Assembly: GCA_016712635.1 (NCBI GenBank)
Contig: JADJQS010000006.1
Location: 310,001-374,000 of the forward strand
Direction of reading: 5' to 3'
Length of the DNA stretch: 64,000 bases
Origin: Gammaproteobacteria bacterium
Lineage (GTDB): Bacteria > Pseudomonadota > Gammaproteobacteria > SZUA-140
The notes under the pieces were generated by a model that was not told where the DNA came from, did no database searches, and saw only the letters and a program-made list of their open reading frames with translations. Shown one piece after another: positions 8,901-18,645 of the stretch. The stretch's first letter is position 1. Each line of letters starts with the position of its first letter. The translations under genes and the position numbers were made by a program.

Positions 8901-10251
8901 ATGTCACAGACCTTTTATATTTGTGGGAGCTTGCCAAGAATGTCGGCAAAGATGACCGCCAATATCATCTAATGATGAGCACAAAAACTTATATACCAAA
9001 GGAAAATACCAATTATCTCGACAGCCGTATTATTATCGACAATATTTCAATCTTAGTGTTATACGATCTCGGAATCCTCGAATATTTCTTGGAAACTATA
9101 CCAAGAATCGCCATAGCAAAATCAACCTTAATACAGTACCAAAAGTGGAGTCACAATTTATTTGTCTCTCCACTTTGCGATAAGGCAAAGAAAATAGTAG
9201 CCTTGCTTGCTCGCTTCACGAGAAAAATCGAGCAACCATCGGCAATACAAATTGAAGAGAATCAGGGGCAACTTGATACCTTAGATGATCAGAAAAACAT
9301 AATGCGAACATCCGACAATATATTTTACTCTGACGACGCTATCGCTCGCCTATATGTATGTGATACAGAAGATGAGAGTAGATGTATTACTACAATAGAT
9401 ATAATCGAGCTTCTTGTTCAGTTAGGGAGAATTACAAGATTTGATGCCTCGATTAAATATTCAGAGTTATGCCGTTGGAATGTAATCGGAGTGCCAGTAA
9501 GGTTTGTAGATGTGTTGCGTGTTCTTGAGCCATATATGGAAAGTGGTTTAAGCATAAGCATGGCAGTTGAAAGACTTGAGCATAATTTAAACTTTAGTTA
9601 TTTCATTGATGCTATCTGGGACCTCAGAAAAGACTACACAATAATTGTTAGAGAATTCGCACAATTCTTAAGCATCGTGTTTCTTGAGGCTGATGGAATC
9701 CATGTAGATGATTCGATAATTGCTGCACTATGGTATTGGTGGTATAGAAAGGTCCAGTTCAAAAAAGATGGTGAAGAAGACAAACTTGATTATCTCGCTC
9801 GCTCATGTTTGGCAATTGCTTTGAATTTATCAAATCAAAACATACCACAATCAAGTAAGCGCAAGGTATCACACAGACTTTGGTCAAATTATAAAAGTAC
9901 AGTTCAATTTATCTATGGAGAAATGATGGATGAAAACATTGATAGAAAACTATTCAAACGTTTAGCTGAATTTACGGCCAAAGATAATCGGATATCATCT
10001 AATCAAGTATTTCAATTTCTAAAAGATGGTTTAGAGCAGGGACCTCAGATAGTGATATGTTCTGCGTGACATATAACAATGAAGTTATATTGCGAGCAAC
10101 AAAGAAATTATAGGAAAATTATAAATAGTATGTTTGATAATGAATAAATTCATTTTCTAAGCGGCAGCAAAATCCTTGTTTTCTGCATGCACAGACAAGG
10201 TACATTTGGGTTCTATATACTACGTTTTGATTTATTTTACGTCAGTGTTTA
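5950..10251. other. AT-rich genomic island with a single large gene
   Basis: Base composition falls abruptly after the permease stop and rises again at the end of acs. Codon use in the enclosed gene (AAT, TTA, ATA, AGA) is unlike both neighbours, which marks the segment as foreign. The flanks (5950-6139 and 10070-10251) hold no gene. I could not see clear direct repeats, an integrase or a tRNA at either edge, so the mode of entry is unknown. Confidence 0.75.
6140..10069 (+). CDS. DUF4365-TPR-PIN-like protein, candidate defence gene, interrupted by one amber codon
   Basis: Two open frames (6140-7504, 454 aa; 7505-10069) lie in the same reading frame, separated only by TAG at 7502-7504; no other stop occurs across about 1309 codons. 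Residues 1-130 look like DUF4365, a PD-(D/E)XK nuclease-like fold: E13, then DTDAGLDMQIQL with D44, then Q62-x-K64 in NAQIKGS. The centre is helical with TPR-like repeats (for example LDELGHTPEALEILEQVI). Around residues 960-1090 there is a PIN-like pattern: RIIIDNISILVLYDLGIL, later YSDDAIARL and TTIDIIELLVQLGRI. The usual middle acidic residue of PIN seems replaced by Q. Related TPR-PIN proteins belong to predicted conflict systems. The TAG could be a mutation, a sequencing error or read-through. No partner gene is present. Confidence 0.65.
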
Positions 10252-12216
<1,965 letters not shown>

Positions 12217-12335
12217 GGGCTGCCTTTTTGTAATGGTAAAGGACGGGGCGCTGCATCGGAACGGTGCGTCCCGTACAGTCATGGGGACAGGATAGCGACC
12301 GGGGGCGGGGCAGACAAGCCTGTGGAGATCAGGGT

Positions 12336-12604
12336 GGGGACGGACTAAAAACTGAAAGGGGACAGACTTAAGTCTGTCCCCTGCCTAGGTAGCGAGCCGG
12401 GGACGGACTTAAGTCCGTCCCCGATCAGCACGGAACACGGGGACGGATTGAGAAATCCGTCCCCTCAGTCTGTAAACAGTGCGTAAGGGGACAGACTTTC
12501 CCTGGATAGCGAGCAGGGGGCGGACTTTAAAAACAAAAAGGGGACAGACTTAAGTCTGTCCCCTTCTACAAGCTGCGTAAGGGGACGGACTTAAGTCCGT
12601 CCCC
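12336..12604. repeat. Array of GGGGACRGA palindromes between acs and dksA
   Basis: Five complete palindromes of 24 to 26 bp (12358-12381, 12399-12422, 12439-12464, 12540-12563, 12581-12604) and at least two half-sites (12336, 12486) fill this gap. Two variants, GGGGACAGACTT and GGGGACGGACTT, each appear with their own matching complement. The compensating changes show that the palindrome, not only the sequence, is kept. The array lies downstream of dksA and upstream of acs. Transcribed hairpins could end dksA transcripts, but there is no T-run. Confidence 0.9.
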
Positions 12605-12620
12605 GATCAGCGTTTATGGG

Positions 12621-13268
12621 TTATCCCTTGACCTGACGCTCGCGGATTTCGTCGAGGGTTTTGCAGTCGATGCAGAGGTTGGCGGTGGGGCGCGCCTCGA
12701 GGCGGCGGATGCCGATCTCGACGCCGCAGACCTCGCAGAAGCCGTACTCGTTGTTCTCGAGCGAGCGCAGCGACTCGTCGATCTTCTTGATCAGCTTGCG
12801 CTCGCGGTCGCGCGTGCGCAGCTCGAGGGCGAAGTCCGATTCCTGGCTGGCGCGGTCGTTCGGGTCGGGGAAGTTGGCCGCCTCGTCGCGCATATGGACG
12901 ACGGTGCGCTCCATCTCATCGATCAGCTTGTTCTTCCAGGTGTTCAGGATGACGCGGAAGTGCGCGACCTGCTTCGGGCCCATGTACTGCTCGCCCTTCT
13001 TTTCCTGGTAGGGCTCGAGTCCGAGATAGAACAACTGGCTCGCCGCGTGCGTGGCGCCGCGCGCCACGGCCGGTTTCTTCTTCGCCGGGGCCGGGGCCGG
13101 GGCAGGGGCCGCCGCCGCGGGCTTTTTCGCCGGGGCCTTGGCGACGGTCTTCAGCGGGGCTTTCGCGGCAGCCTTTTTCTTGGCCGGCGCGGCCGCGGGG
13201 ACCGCCTTCTTGGCCTTGGCCTTGGGTTTCGCCTTGCCTGCTGCTGCCTTGCTCTTTGCGACCGCCAT
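12621..13268 (-). CDS. dksA: RNA polymerase-binding transcription factor DksA with a long basic N-terminal tail
   Basis: Residues 73-215 are a canonical DksA. The coiled-coil tip is DPNDRA (D135, D138, A140, matching the residues that act with ppGpp on RNA polymerase), and the four-cysteine zinc finger is C178, C181, C199, C202. RERKLIKKID and IGIRRLEARPTANLCIDCKTL are nearly the E. coli sequence. The odd part is residues 1-72, made almost only of Lys, Ala and Pro (AKAKPKAKAKK, PAPAPAPAKKK), like a histone-H1-type tail; E. coli DksA (151 aa) lacks it. The start at 13268 is supported by AGGAG 8 bases upstream. The tail may bind nucleic acid, which is inference. Confidence 0.95.
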   Translation of the reverse strand: MAVAKSKAAAGKAKPKAKAKKAVPAAAPAKKKAAAKAPLKTVAKAPAKKPAAAAPAPAPAPAKKKPAVARGATHAASQLFYLGLEPYQEKKGEQYMGPKQVAHFRVILNTWKNKLIDEMERTVVHMRDEAANFPDPNDRASQESDFALELRTRDRERKLIKKIDESLRSLENNEYGFCEVCGVEIGIRRLEARPTANLCIDCKTLDEIRERQVKG

Positions 13269-13394
13269 CAAGAGTTCTCCTGACTAGAGAAAAAAGAAAC
13301 GCGTATTTATACCAGAATCGCCCCGTGAGCTCAATAAAATCTCCGGCCGCGGTAATGTGGACGTACGCAGTCATGGGCCGGTTGCGCGGGACCC

Positions 13395-13438
13395 TTGCCA
13401 GGGCGGGGTGGGGTTGGTGTATGATACGACACTATCAT
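13395..13438 (+). promoter_or_regulatory. Possible promoter with an overlapping inverted repeat upstream of the CbbY-like gene
   Basis: TTGCCA (13395) and TATGAT (13420) could form a sigma-70 promoter, but the 19-base spacer is long. The -10 runs into ATGATA-CGACAC-TATCAT (13421-13438), a perfect 6-bp inverted repeat at the expected start of transcription, where a repressor would sit. Both are weak on their own. Confidence 0.35.
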
Positions 13439-13467
13439 TCTAACCAATTGTTATTGATTAATTTTTT

Positions 13468-14265
13468 ATGACAATACCGAAGGCGCTCATTTTCGATGTC
13501 GATGGAACCCTCGCGGACACCGAACGCGACGGGCACCGGATTGCGTTCAACCGCGCCTTCGCGGCCGCGGGGCATGACTGGGACTGGGACGAGGAGCTGT
13601 ACGGGCGCCTGCTCGCGGTGACCGGCGGCAAGGAGCGGATGCAGCACTACCTGGGTTCCTACGTCTACCACGGCGGCGCGGTCCCGGCCGACGTCGCCGC
13701 GGGGATCCCGCTGCTGCACGCGGCGAAGAACCGCTATTACGCCGAGCTGCTCGCCGAGGGCGGCATCGCGCTGCGTCCGGGCGTGGAGCGCCTGTTGCGC
13801 GCGGCGCGCGCCGCCGGCATCCGCCTCGCGATCGCGACCACCACCACCGGCGAGAACATCGCGGCGCTGCTGATCAGCACGCTGGGTCCGGAGTCCATGA
13901 AGTGGTTCGAGGTGCTGGCGAGCGCGGACGAGGTGCCGGACAAGAAGCCCTCGCCGGCGGTGTATCTCTATGCCATGGAAATGCTCGACCTCGACCCCGC
14001 CGACTGCATCGCCTTCGAGGATTCCGAGAACGGCCTGGTCGCCGCGCGCCGCGCCGGGCTGCGCACGGTGGTGACGGTCAACGACTATACGCGCGACGGC
14101 GAGTTCGACGACGCCACGCTGGTGATCGATCACCTCGGCGAGCCCGATCTTCCCTTCACCGTGCTGGGCGGCCGCGCCGCCGCCCGCCTGATCAATGAAC
14201 GTGGCCCGCGCTCCCTGCGCTGCGTGGACACGGCCTTCCTGGAGTGGCTGCCCGCCGATGACTGA
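13468..14265 (+). CDS. CbbY-like HAD phosphatase
   Basis: This 265-residue HAD-superfamily protein carries the nucleophile motif FDVDGTLAD (D10, D12), the cap-domain block LLAVTGGKERMQHYL typical of CbbY, the lysine region DKKPSPAVYLYA and the acidic motif FEDSENGLVAARRAGL. CbbY of Rhodobacter and Arabidopsis dephosphorylates xylulose-1,5-bisphosphate, a Rubisco inhibitor. No Rubisco gene is in the window, so the substrate may differ. Its stop overlaps the start of the aminotransferase gene by 8 bases, so the two are probably co-transcribed. No clear ribosome binding site precedes the ATG. Confidence 0.85.
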   Translation: MTIPKALIFDVDGTLADTERDGHRIAFNRAFAAAGHDWDWDEELYGRLLAVTGGKERMQHYLGSYVYHGGAVPADVAAGIPLLHAAKNRYYAELLAEGGIALRPGVERLLRAARAAGIRLAIATTTTGENIAALLISTLGPESMKWFEVLASADEVPDKKPSPAVYLYAMEMLDLDPADCIAFEDSENGLVAARRAGLRTVVTVNDYTRDGEFDDATLVIDHLGEPDLPFTVLGGRAAARLINERGPRSLRCVDTAFLEWLPADD

Positions 14266-15439
14266 CGACGCGCCGGTCCCGGCGGTCGCGCGGCGCATGG
14301 ACGAAATCGCGCCGTTTCACGTGATGGACGTGCTGGCGCGCGCCCGCGCCCTCGAGCGCGCCGGGCGCACCATCGTGCACATGGAGATCGGCGAGCCGGA
14401 TTTCGCCACGCCCGCGCCGGTGATCGAGGCGGGGATGCGGGCGCTGCGCGCGGGTCTGACCCATTACACGCCCGCCACCGGCCTGCCCGGGCTGCGCGCG
14501 GCGATCGCGGGTTTCTACCGTTCGCGCGAAGGTATCGAGGTCGATCCCGGTCGCATCGTCGTCACGCCGGGCGCCTCCGGCGCGCTGCAACTGATCCTCG
14601 GCGTGCTGCTGAATCCGGGCGACCGCGTGCTGATGGCCGATCCGGGGTATCCCTGCAACCGCCACTTCGTGCGCATGTTCGAGGGCGAGGCGGCGGGCGT
14701 GCCGGTGGATGCCGCGACCGGCTACCAGCTCACCGCCGCGCTGCTCGAGGCGCACTGGACGCCGGACACGCGGGCGGTGCTGCTCGCCTCGCCGTCGAAT
14801 CCGACCGGCACCCTGATCGCGCCCGACGAGCTTGCGCGCATCGCCGCGCTGGCCGAGGCGCGCGGTGCGGCGCTGATCGTCGACGAGATCTACCAGGGCC
14901 TGGTGTACGAGGGGCGCGCGGAGACCGCGCTGCATCAGCGCGGCACGGTGTTCGTGCTCAACAGCTTCTCCAAGTATTTCTGCATGACCGGCTGGCGCAT
15001 CGGCTGGCTGGTCGCGCCGGAGCGGTTCATCCCGGCCATCGACCGCCTCGCGCAGAACATCTTCCTCGCCACTTCCACCCCGGCGCAGCACGCGGCGCTG
15101 GCCTGTTTCGAACCCGCGACCCTCGCGCTGCTGGAGCAGCGCCGGGAGGAGTTCCGCACGCGGCGCGACTTCCTGCTGCCCGCGCTGCGCGGGCTCGGCT
15201 TCGATATCCCGGTCACGCCGCAGGGCGCGTTCTATCTCTACGCCGACTGTTCCCGCCACGCCGCGGACAGCTACGCCTTCTGCCTCGACCTGCTGGAGCG
15301 CGCCGGCGTCGCCATCACGCCGGGCCGCGACTTCGGCCATCACCGGCCGGAGCGGCACGTGCGGTTTGCCTACACGACCGCGCTCGATCAGCTCGGCCTG
15401 GGGGTGGAGCGGCTGGGGGAGTATCTCGGTGAGGGGTGA
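14258..15439 (+). CDS. Pyridoxal-phosphate aminotransferase, class I/II
   Basis: The 393-residue protein has the fold-type I aminotransferase layout: GEPDFATPAPVIEA near the N-terminus, THYTPATGLPGLR, the LASPSNPTGTLI loop, DEIYQGLVYEG and the PLP-binding lysine in NSFSKYFCMTGWRIGW (about residue 238). The closing RFAYTTALDQL resembles the carboxylate-binding arginine region of aspartate/alanine-type enzymes. The exact amino donor cannot be read from sequence. The ATG at 14258 overlaps the upstream phosphatase gene; the frame is open further upstream but that part overlaps the conserved end of the phosphatase. The stop codon lies in a GTGAGG repeat cluster. Confidence 0.88.
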   Translation: MTDDAPVPAVARRMDEIAPFHVMDVLARARALERAGRTIVHMEIGEPDFATPAPVIEAGMRALRAGLTHYTPATGLPGLRAAIAGFYRSREGIEVDPGRIVVTPGASGALQLILGVLLNPGDRVLMADPGYPCNRHFVRMFEGEAAGVPVDAATGYQLTAALLEAHWTPDTRAVLLASPSNPTGTLIAPDELARIAALAEARGAALIVDEIYQGLVYEGRAETALHQRGTVFVLNSFSKYFCMTGWRIGWLVAPERFIPAIDRLAQNIFLATSTPAQHAALACFEPATLALLEQRREEFRTRRDFLLPALRGLGFDIPVTPQGAFYLYADCSRHAADSYAFCLDLLERAGVAITPGRDFGHHRPERHVRFAYTTALDQLGLGVERLGEYLGEG

Positions 15440-15855
15440 GGGGTGAGGAGTGAGGCGTTAGGAGTGAAGTGTCAGGCGTGAGGAGGTAAACCTTGAATGG
15501 AACCTGTCTCAAAATCGGTTATGAGTAAAAAAAGCAGATGTCGTTCCCGCGAATACCCTGAAGGGCACGCGAGCGGGGACCCGGCAGTTCAAGCAGTTGA
15601 AAAGCAAAAACACTGGATTCCCGCCTGCGCGGGAATGACGAATTAATCAGACCTTCCCTGGCGCCTCACTCCTCACGCCTGACGCCTCACCTTCTTCACA
15701 CACCAGGTCGATCCGGTTCCGTTCCCGGATGCCGCTTCGCTTTATCCGGGCTACATACATGGGTGAGGAGTGAGGAGTAAAGTGTGAGGGGGAAACCCCT
15801 GTTATATTTACTTGTGTTTTACGCCTCACCCCTCACGCCTGACGCCTCACCTTCC
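15429..15855. repeat. Repeat-packed intergenic region (GTGAGG heptads, REP-like hairpin, palindromic repeat copy 2)
   Basis: Clusters of a degenerate 7-bp unit (GTGAGGC/GTGAGGA type) run on the plus strand at about 15429-15484 and 15761-15792, and as the complement (CCTCACG) at 15660-15692 and 15822-15852, giving inverted pairs. Between them lies a 100-bp relative of the 76-bp repeat (15540-15639). A REP-like hairpin with arms CCCGGAT and ATCCGGG lies at 15724-15750. No gene is seen between 15440 and 15818. Confidence 0.8.
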
Positions 15856-16559
15856 TCACACACCAGCACCGTTGCGCCTGCGACGGCGATCGGCATCACC
15901 AGCAGGTTCACCAGCGGGATCAGCGTCAGCACCAGCAGAGTCGCGCCGAAGCCGAGCGCCAGCATCCGGCGTTGCGCCAGGCGCGCGCGCACGGCGGGGA
16001 AGGTCAGGCCGTGGTTGCCGAGCGGCACCTCGGCGTATTCGAGCGCGAGCATCCAGGCGCTGAACAGCAGCCACAGCGGCACGGCGACCAGGTTCACGCC
16101 GGGTACCAGCGTCAGCAGGCCGAGCGGCGCCGCGCGCAGCGCGAAATAGCCCAGCTTGCGCGCCTCGCCGGCGAGGGCGGCGGCACTCTCCATGATGAAT
16201 CCGCCTTCGGAGGACGGGGCGCGGCCGCGCAGCCGGGTCTCGACGGCGGCGGCGAGCGGGCCGGTGAACGGCGCCGCGACCAGCGTCGCGAGCAGCAGGC
16301 AGACGACGAAGCCCGCCAGCACCGCGACCAGCACGAACAGCGGCCACAACAGCCAGTCCAGCCACGACAGCCACGCCGGCAGCACGGTCTCGAGCCAGGC
16401 GAGCAGCCCGGCGAACTGGCTGATGCCGAACCACACCAGCGCGACGAACGCGAGCAGGTTGATCAGCAGCGGCGCGATGACGTAGCGGCGCACGCCCGGA
16501 CGCAGCAGCAGCGGGATGCCGCGGAAGACACAGGAGGCGCCGGTGAGGAAGTCCAGCAT
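15819..16559 (-). CDS. cysZ: CysZ/EI24-family membrane protein
   Basis: A 246-residue membrane protein of the EI24 family with four or more long hydrophobic segments (residues about 25-55, 65-100, 135-165, 195-225). It has the conserved APFTGPLAAAVETRLRG loop and the later VPGVNLVAVPLWLLFSAWMLALEYAEVPLGNHGLTF block, typical of CysZ. CysZ imports sulfate for cysteine synthesis in E. coli. The last 13 residues (CEEGEASGVRGEA) are encoded by the neighbouring GTGAGG repeat cluster, so the natural C-terminus seems overwritten or extended by the repeat. It starts 5 bases after the stop of the sugar kinase gene, in one operon. Confidence 0.85.
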   Translation of the reverse strand: MLDFLTGASCVFRGIPLLLRPGVRRYVIAPLLINLLAFVALVWFGISQFAGLLAWLETVLPAWLSWLDWLLWPLFVLVAVLAGFVVCLLLATLVAAPFTGPLAAAVETRLRGRAPSSEGGFIMESAAALAGEARKLGYFALRAAPLGLLTLVPGVNLVAVPLWLLFSAWMLALEYAEVPLGNHGLTFPAVRARLAQRRMLALGFGATLLVLTLIPLVNLLVMPIAVAGATVLVCEEGEASGVRGEA

Positions 16560-16563
16560 GCCT

Positions 16564-17862
16564 TCATTCCCCTCGTGCGCCGCGCCGCGCGAGCAGCGCC
16601 GCGCCGTAACACGCCTGCTCGCTGCGCGCCTGCCGCAGCGGGACGCCCAGCAGTCCGCGCCGGATCTCCGTCCAGGCCGCGTTGCGCGCGCCGCCGCCGA
16701 CCGTCATCACGCAGTACGGATAGGGGGCGCCGAGTTCGGCCAGCAGGCGGTAACCCTGCGCCTCGATGCGCGCGATGCCTTCCAGCATGCCCTGGAAGTA
16801 TTCGACGTCATCGGCGGGTCGCGGCGTCAGGCGCGGCGGATACGCCGGGTCGTTGTGCGGGAAGCGTTCGCCCGGGGCGGTCAGCGGGTAGTAATCGAGG
16901 CCGGTCGGCCGCGCCGGGGCGAGCCGCGGCGTCATGGCGTCGAGCCCGGCCTGGCTGAAGAAGTGCCGCAGCACCTTGCCGCCGCTGTTGGACGCGCCGC
17001 CCGCGAGCCAGCGCTCGCCGAGGCGGTGGCTGTACACGCCGTACTCCGGCGCGAACACCGGACGGTCGCACAGCACCTTCAGCACCAGGGTGGAGCCGAG
17101 CGAGGTGACCGCCGTGCCGGTCGCTGTCGCGCCTACGGTGGAACTGGCGGCGAGGAAGGCGGCGACGCTGTCGGTGGTGCCGGCGACGATGCGCATTTCC
17201 GCCGGAAAGCCCAGGCGGCGGACCGCGGCGTCCCGCAGCGTGCCGACCACGGCGCCCGGCGCCACGACCCGCGGCAGCAGCTCGCGGCGCGCGCCGAGGC
17301 GGTCGAGCCAGTCGGGCCAGCGCCGCGCGCCGGCGTCGTAGCCGAGCTTGAGGCAATTGTTCTCGTCGCTCACGCCGTACGCGCCGCACAGGCGGCCGGC
17401 GATCCAGTCGGCCTGGTGCAGGGCATGGCGGGCGGAACGCGTCGTGTCCCGATCCTGCAGGTGGAGCAGCTTGGCCAGGGCGGAGGTCGGGCCGTGCGCG
17501 GCGCAGTCCGGCGGGGCGGTCGCGGCGATGCGCGCGGCCTCCGCCCGGCTGCGGGCATCGTCGTACATCAGCGCCGGTCCGAGCGGACGTCCCGCGCCGT
17601 CGGCGAGGAGCAGGGTGGCGGAGGTGCCGTCCACGGCGAGCGCGCGCACCGCCGCGGGGTCGATCCGTCCGGCGATGTCGCGCAGGGCCTCGATCAGCGC
17701 GTCCCACCACAGCCCGGGGTCCTGTTCGCTGCGCCCCTCGCCACGCTGCGGGGGCGGGAGTCCTGCCGCGGCCTCGGCCCGCAGTTCGCCCGCGCCGTCG
17801 ATGGCCGCGACCCGGCAGCCGCCGGTGCCGAGGTCGATGCCGAGGAAGAGGTCAGGATTCAA
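16564..17862 (-). CDS. FGGY-family carbohydrate kinase, D-ribulose-kinase-like
   Basis: The 432-residue protein starts with the phosphate-1 motif LGIDLGTGGCRV and shows AVDGTSATLLLAD, then GTTDSVAAFLA, TAVTSLGSTLVLK, GVYSHRLGERWLAGGASNSGG, GLDYYPL and the C-terminal TVGGGARNAAW. This run of motifs matches the small FGGY group of cyanobacterial SePSK and plant XK-1, shown to phosphorylate D-ribulose, better than xylulokinase or glycerol kinase. The product, ribulose 5-phosphate, would feed the pentose phosphate or Calvin pathways. It is transcribed ahead of cysZ with almost no gap. Substrate assignment is by recalled resemblance and not proven. Confidence 0.82.
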   Translation of the reverse strand: MNPDLFLGIDLGTGGCRVAAIDGAGELRAEAAAGLPPPQRGEGRSEQDPGLWWDALIEALRDIAGRIDPAAVRALAVDGTSATLLLADGAGRPLGPALMYDDARSRAEAARIAATAPPDCAAHGPTSALAKLLHLQDRDTTRSARHALHQADWIAGRLCGAYGVSDENNCLKLGYDAGARRWPDWLDRLGARRELLPRVVAPGAVVGTLRDAAVRRLGFPAEMRIVAGTTDSVAAFLAASSTVGATATGTAVTSLGSTLVLKVLCDRPVFAPEYGVYSHRLGERWLAGGASNSGGKVLRHFFSQAGLDAMTPRLAPARPTGLDYYPLTAPGERFPHNDPAYPPRLTPRPADDVEYFQGMLEGIARIEAQGYRLLAELGAPYPYCVMTVGGGARNAAWTEIRRGLLGVPLRQARSEQACYGAALLARRGARGE

Positions 17863-17952
17863 AGGCGGACATGAATTGTTGAAAGAAACATATGGAAGAT
17901 AAGCGTATTACTTCCAAGTATTAACCTTTAACTTTAAGAAGCCTCTGCACAC

Positions 17953-18028
17953 GTCATCCCCGCGCAAGCGGGGATCCAGGACCCCGATGATTCTGCATGG
18001 ACTGGATTCCCGCTTGCGCGGGAATGAC
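17953..18028. repeat. 76-bp palindromic repeat, copy 3
   Basis: GTCATCCCCGCGCAAGCGGG at the left and CCCGCTTGCGCGGGAATGAC at the right form two hairpins. The downstream flank ATTAATCAGGCCTTCC is shared with copy 2 (after 15639), so the repeated unit extends beyond the palindromes. It lies between the FGGY kinase gene and the end of queF. Confidence 0.88.
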
Positions 18029-18054
18029 ATTATTAATCAGGCCTTCCTTGATGC

Positions 18055-18444
18055 TCACGGCAGCGTCACCGGCTCCGGCGGGCTCCAGGCGTCGCTGCGA
18101 TGCTCGGCGACCACCGTGGTGTAGATCCCGCCGCGCACGTTGAACTCGGCGGTCAGGCGCATGTAGTGCGGCTCGCAGGCGCGCACCAGGTCGTCGAGGA
18201 TGGCGTTGGTAACGGCCTCGTGGAAGGCGCCCTTGTCGCGGAAGGACCATATATAGAGCTTCAGCGATTTCAGTTCGACGCAGCGCGCGGCCGGGACATA
18301 TTCCAGATTCAGCGTGGCGAAATCCGGCTGGCCGGTCTTCGGGCACAGGCAGGTGAACTCCGGCATCTCGATGCGGATGGTGTAATCGCGCCCCGGCTGC
18401 GGGTTTTCGAAGGTTTCCAGTTGCTTGCTCGGTTTGGATGGCAT
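18055..18444 (-). CDS. queF: NADPH-dependent 7-cyano-7-deazaguanine reductase, type I
   Basis: QueF reduces preQ0 to preQ1 in the synthesis of the tRNA base queuosine. At 129 residues this is the short single-domain form. The catalytic cysteine is C34 in TCLCPKTGQPDF, with D41 as the paired acid. The substrate/NADPH-binding stretch ELKSLKLYIWSFRDKGAFHE is intact, as is the late ARGGIYTT-like block (NVRGGIYTTVVAEHR). The gene stands alone between repeats. No preQ1 riboswitch was recognised upstream. Confidence 0.95.
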   Translation of the reverse strand: MPSKPSKQLETFENPQPGRDYTIRIEMPEFTCLCPKTGQPDFATLNLEYVPAARCVELKSLKLYIWSFRDKGAFHEAVTNAILDDLVRACEPHYMRLTAEFNVRGGIYTTVVAEHRSDAWSPPEPVTLP

Positions 18445-18480
18445 GGGTATGTCCGTCGTGTGGAGCGGGGACCTAATGTA

Positions 18481-18570
18481 GGGGGACAGAATTCAATTCT
18501 GTCCCCCGGCTAAGTTTACGGGGACGGACTTGAAGTCCGTCCCCGGGAGTCATGCTGATATCCGTCCCCG
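18481..18570. repeat. GGGGACRGA palindromes between queF and smc
   Basis: Two full palindromes (18481-18507, centred on GAATTC; 18520-18544, centred on CTTGAAG) and a half-site ending TCCGTCCCC near 18568. They belong to the same family as the array at 12336-12604 and lie in the divergent gap between queF and smc, so they could affect both promoters. Confidence 0.85.
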
Positions 18571-18645
18571 GGCTGTCGGCAGGATAGCAAATCCGCCCAC
18601 TTTAATCTTGTCTCCGGCGGCGCTTTTCCTGTATCTTGGCGACCC

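Noticed and set aside
12336..12604. CRISPR array between acs and dksA
   Set aside because: The repeats are self-complementary palindromes with irregular spacing and two sequence variants, the gaps are not spacers of even length, and no cas gene is present.
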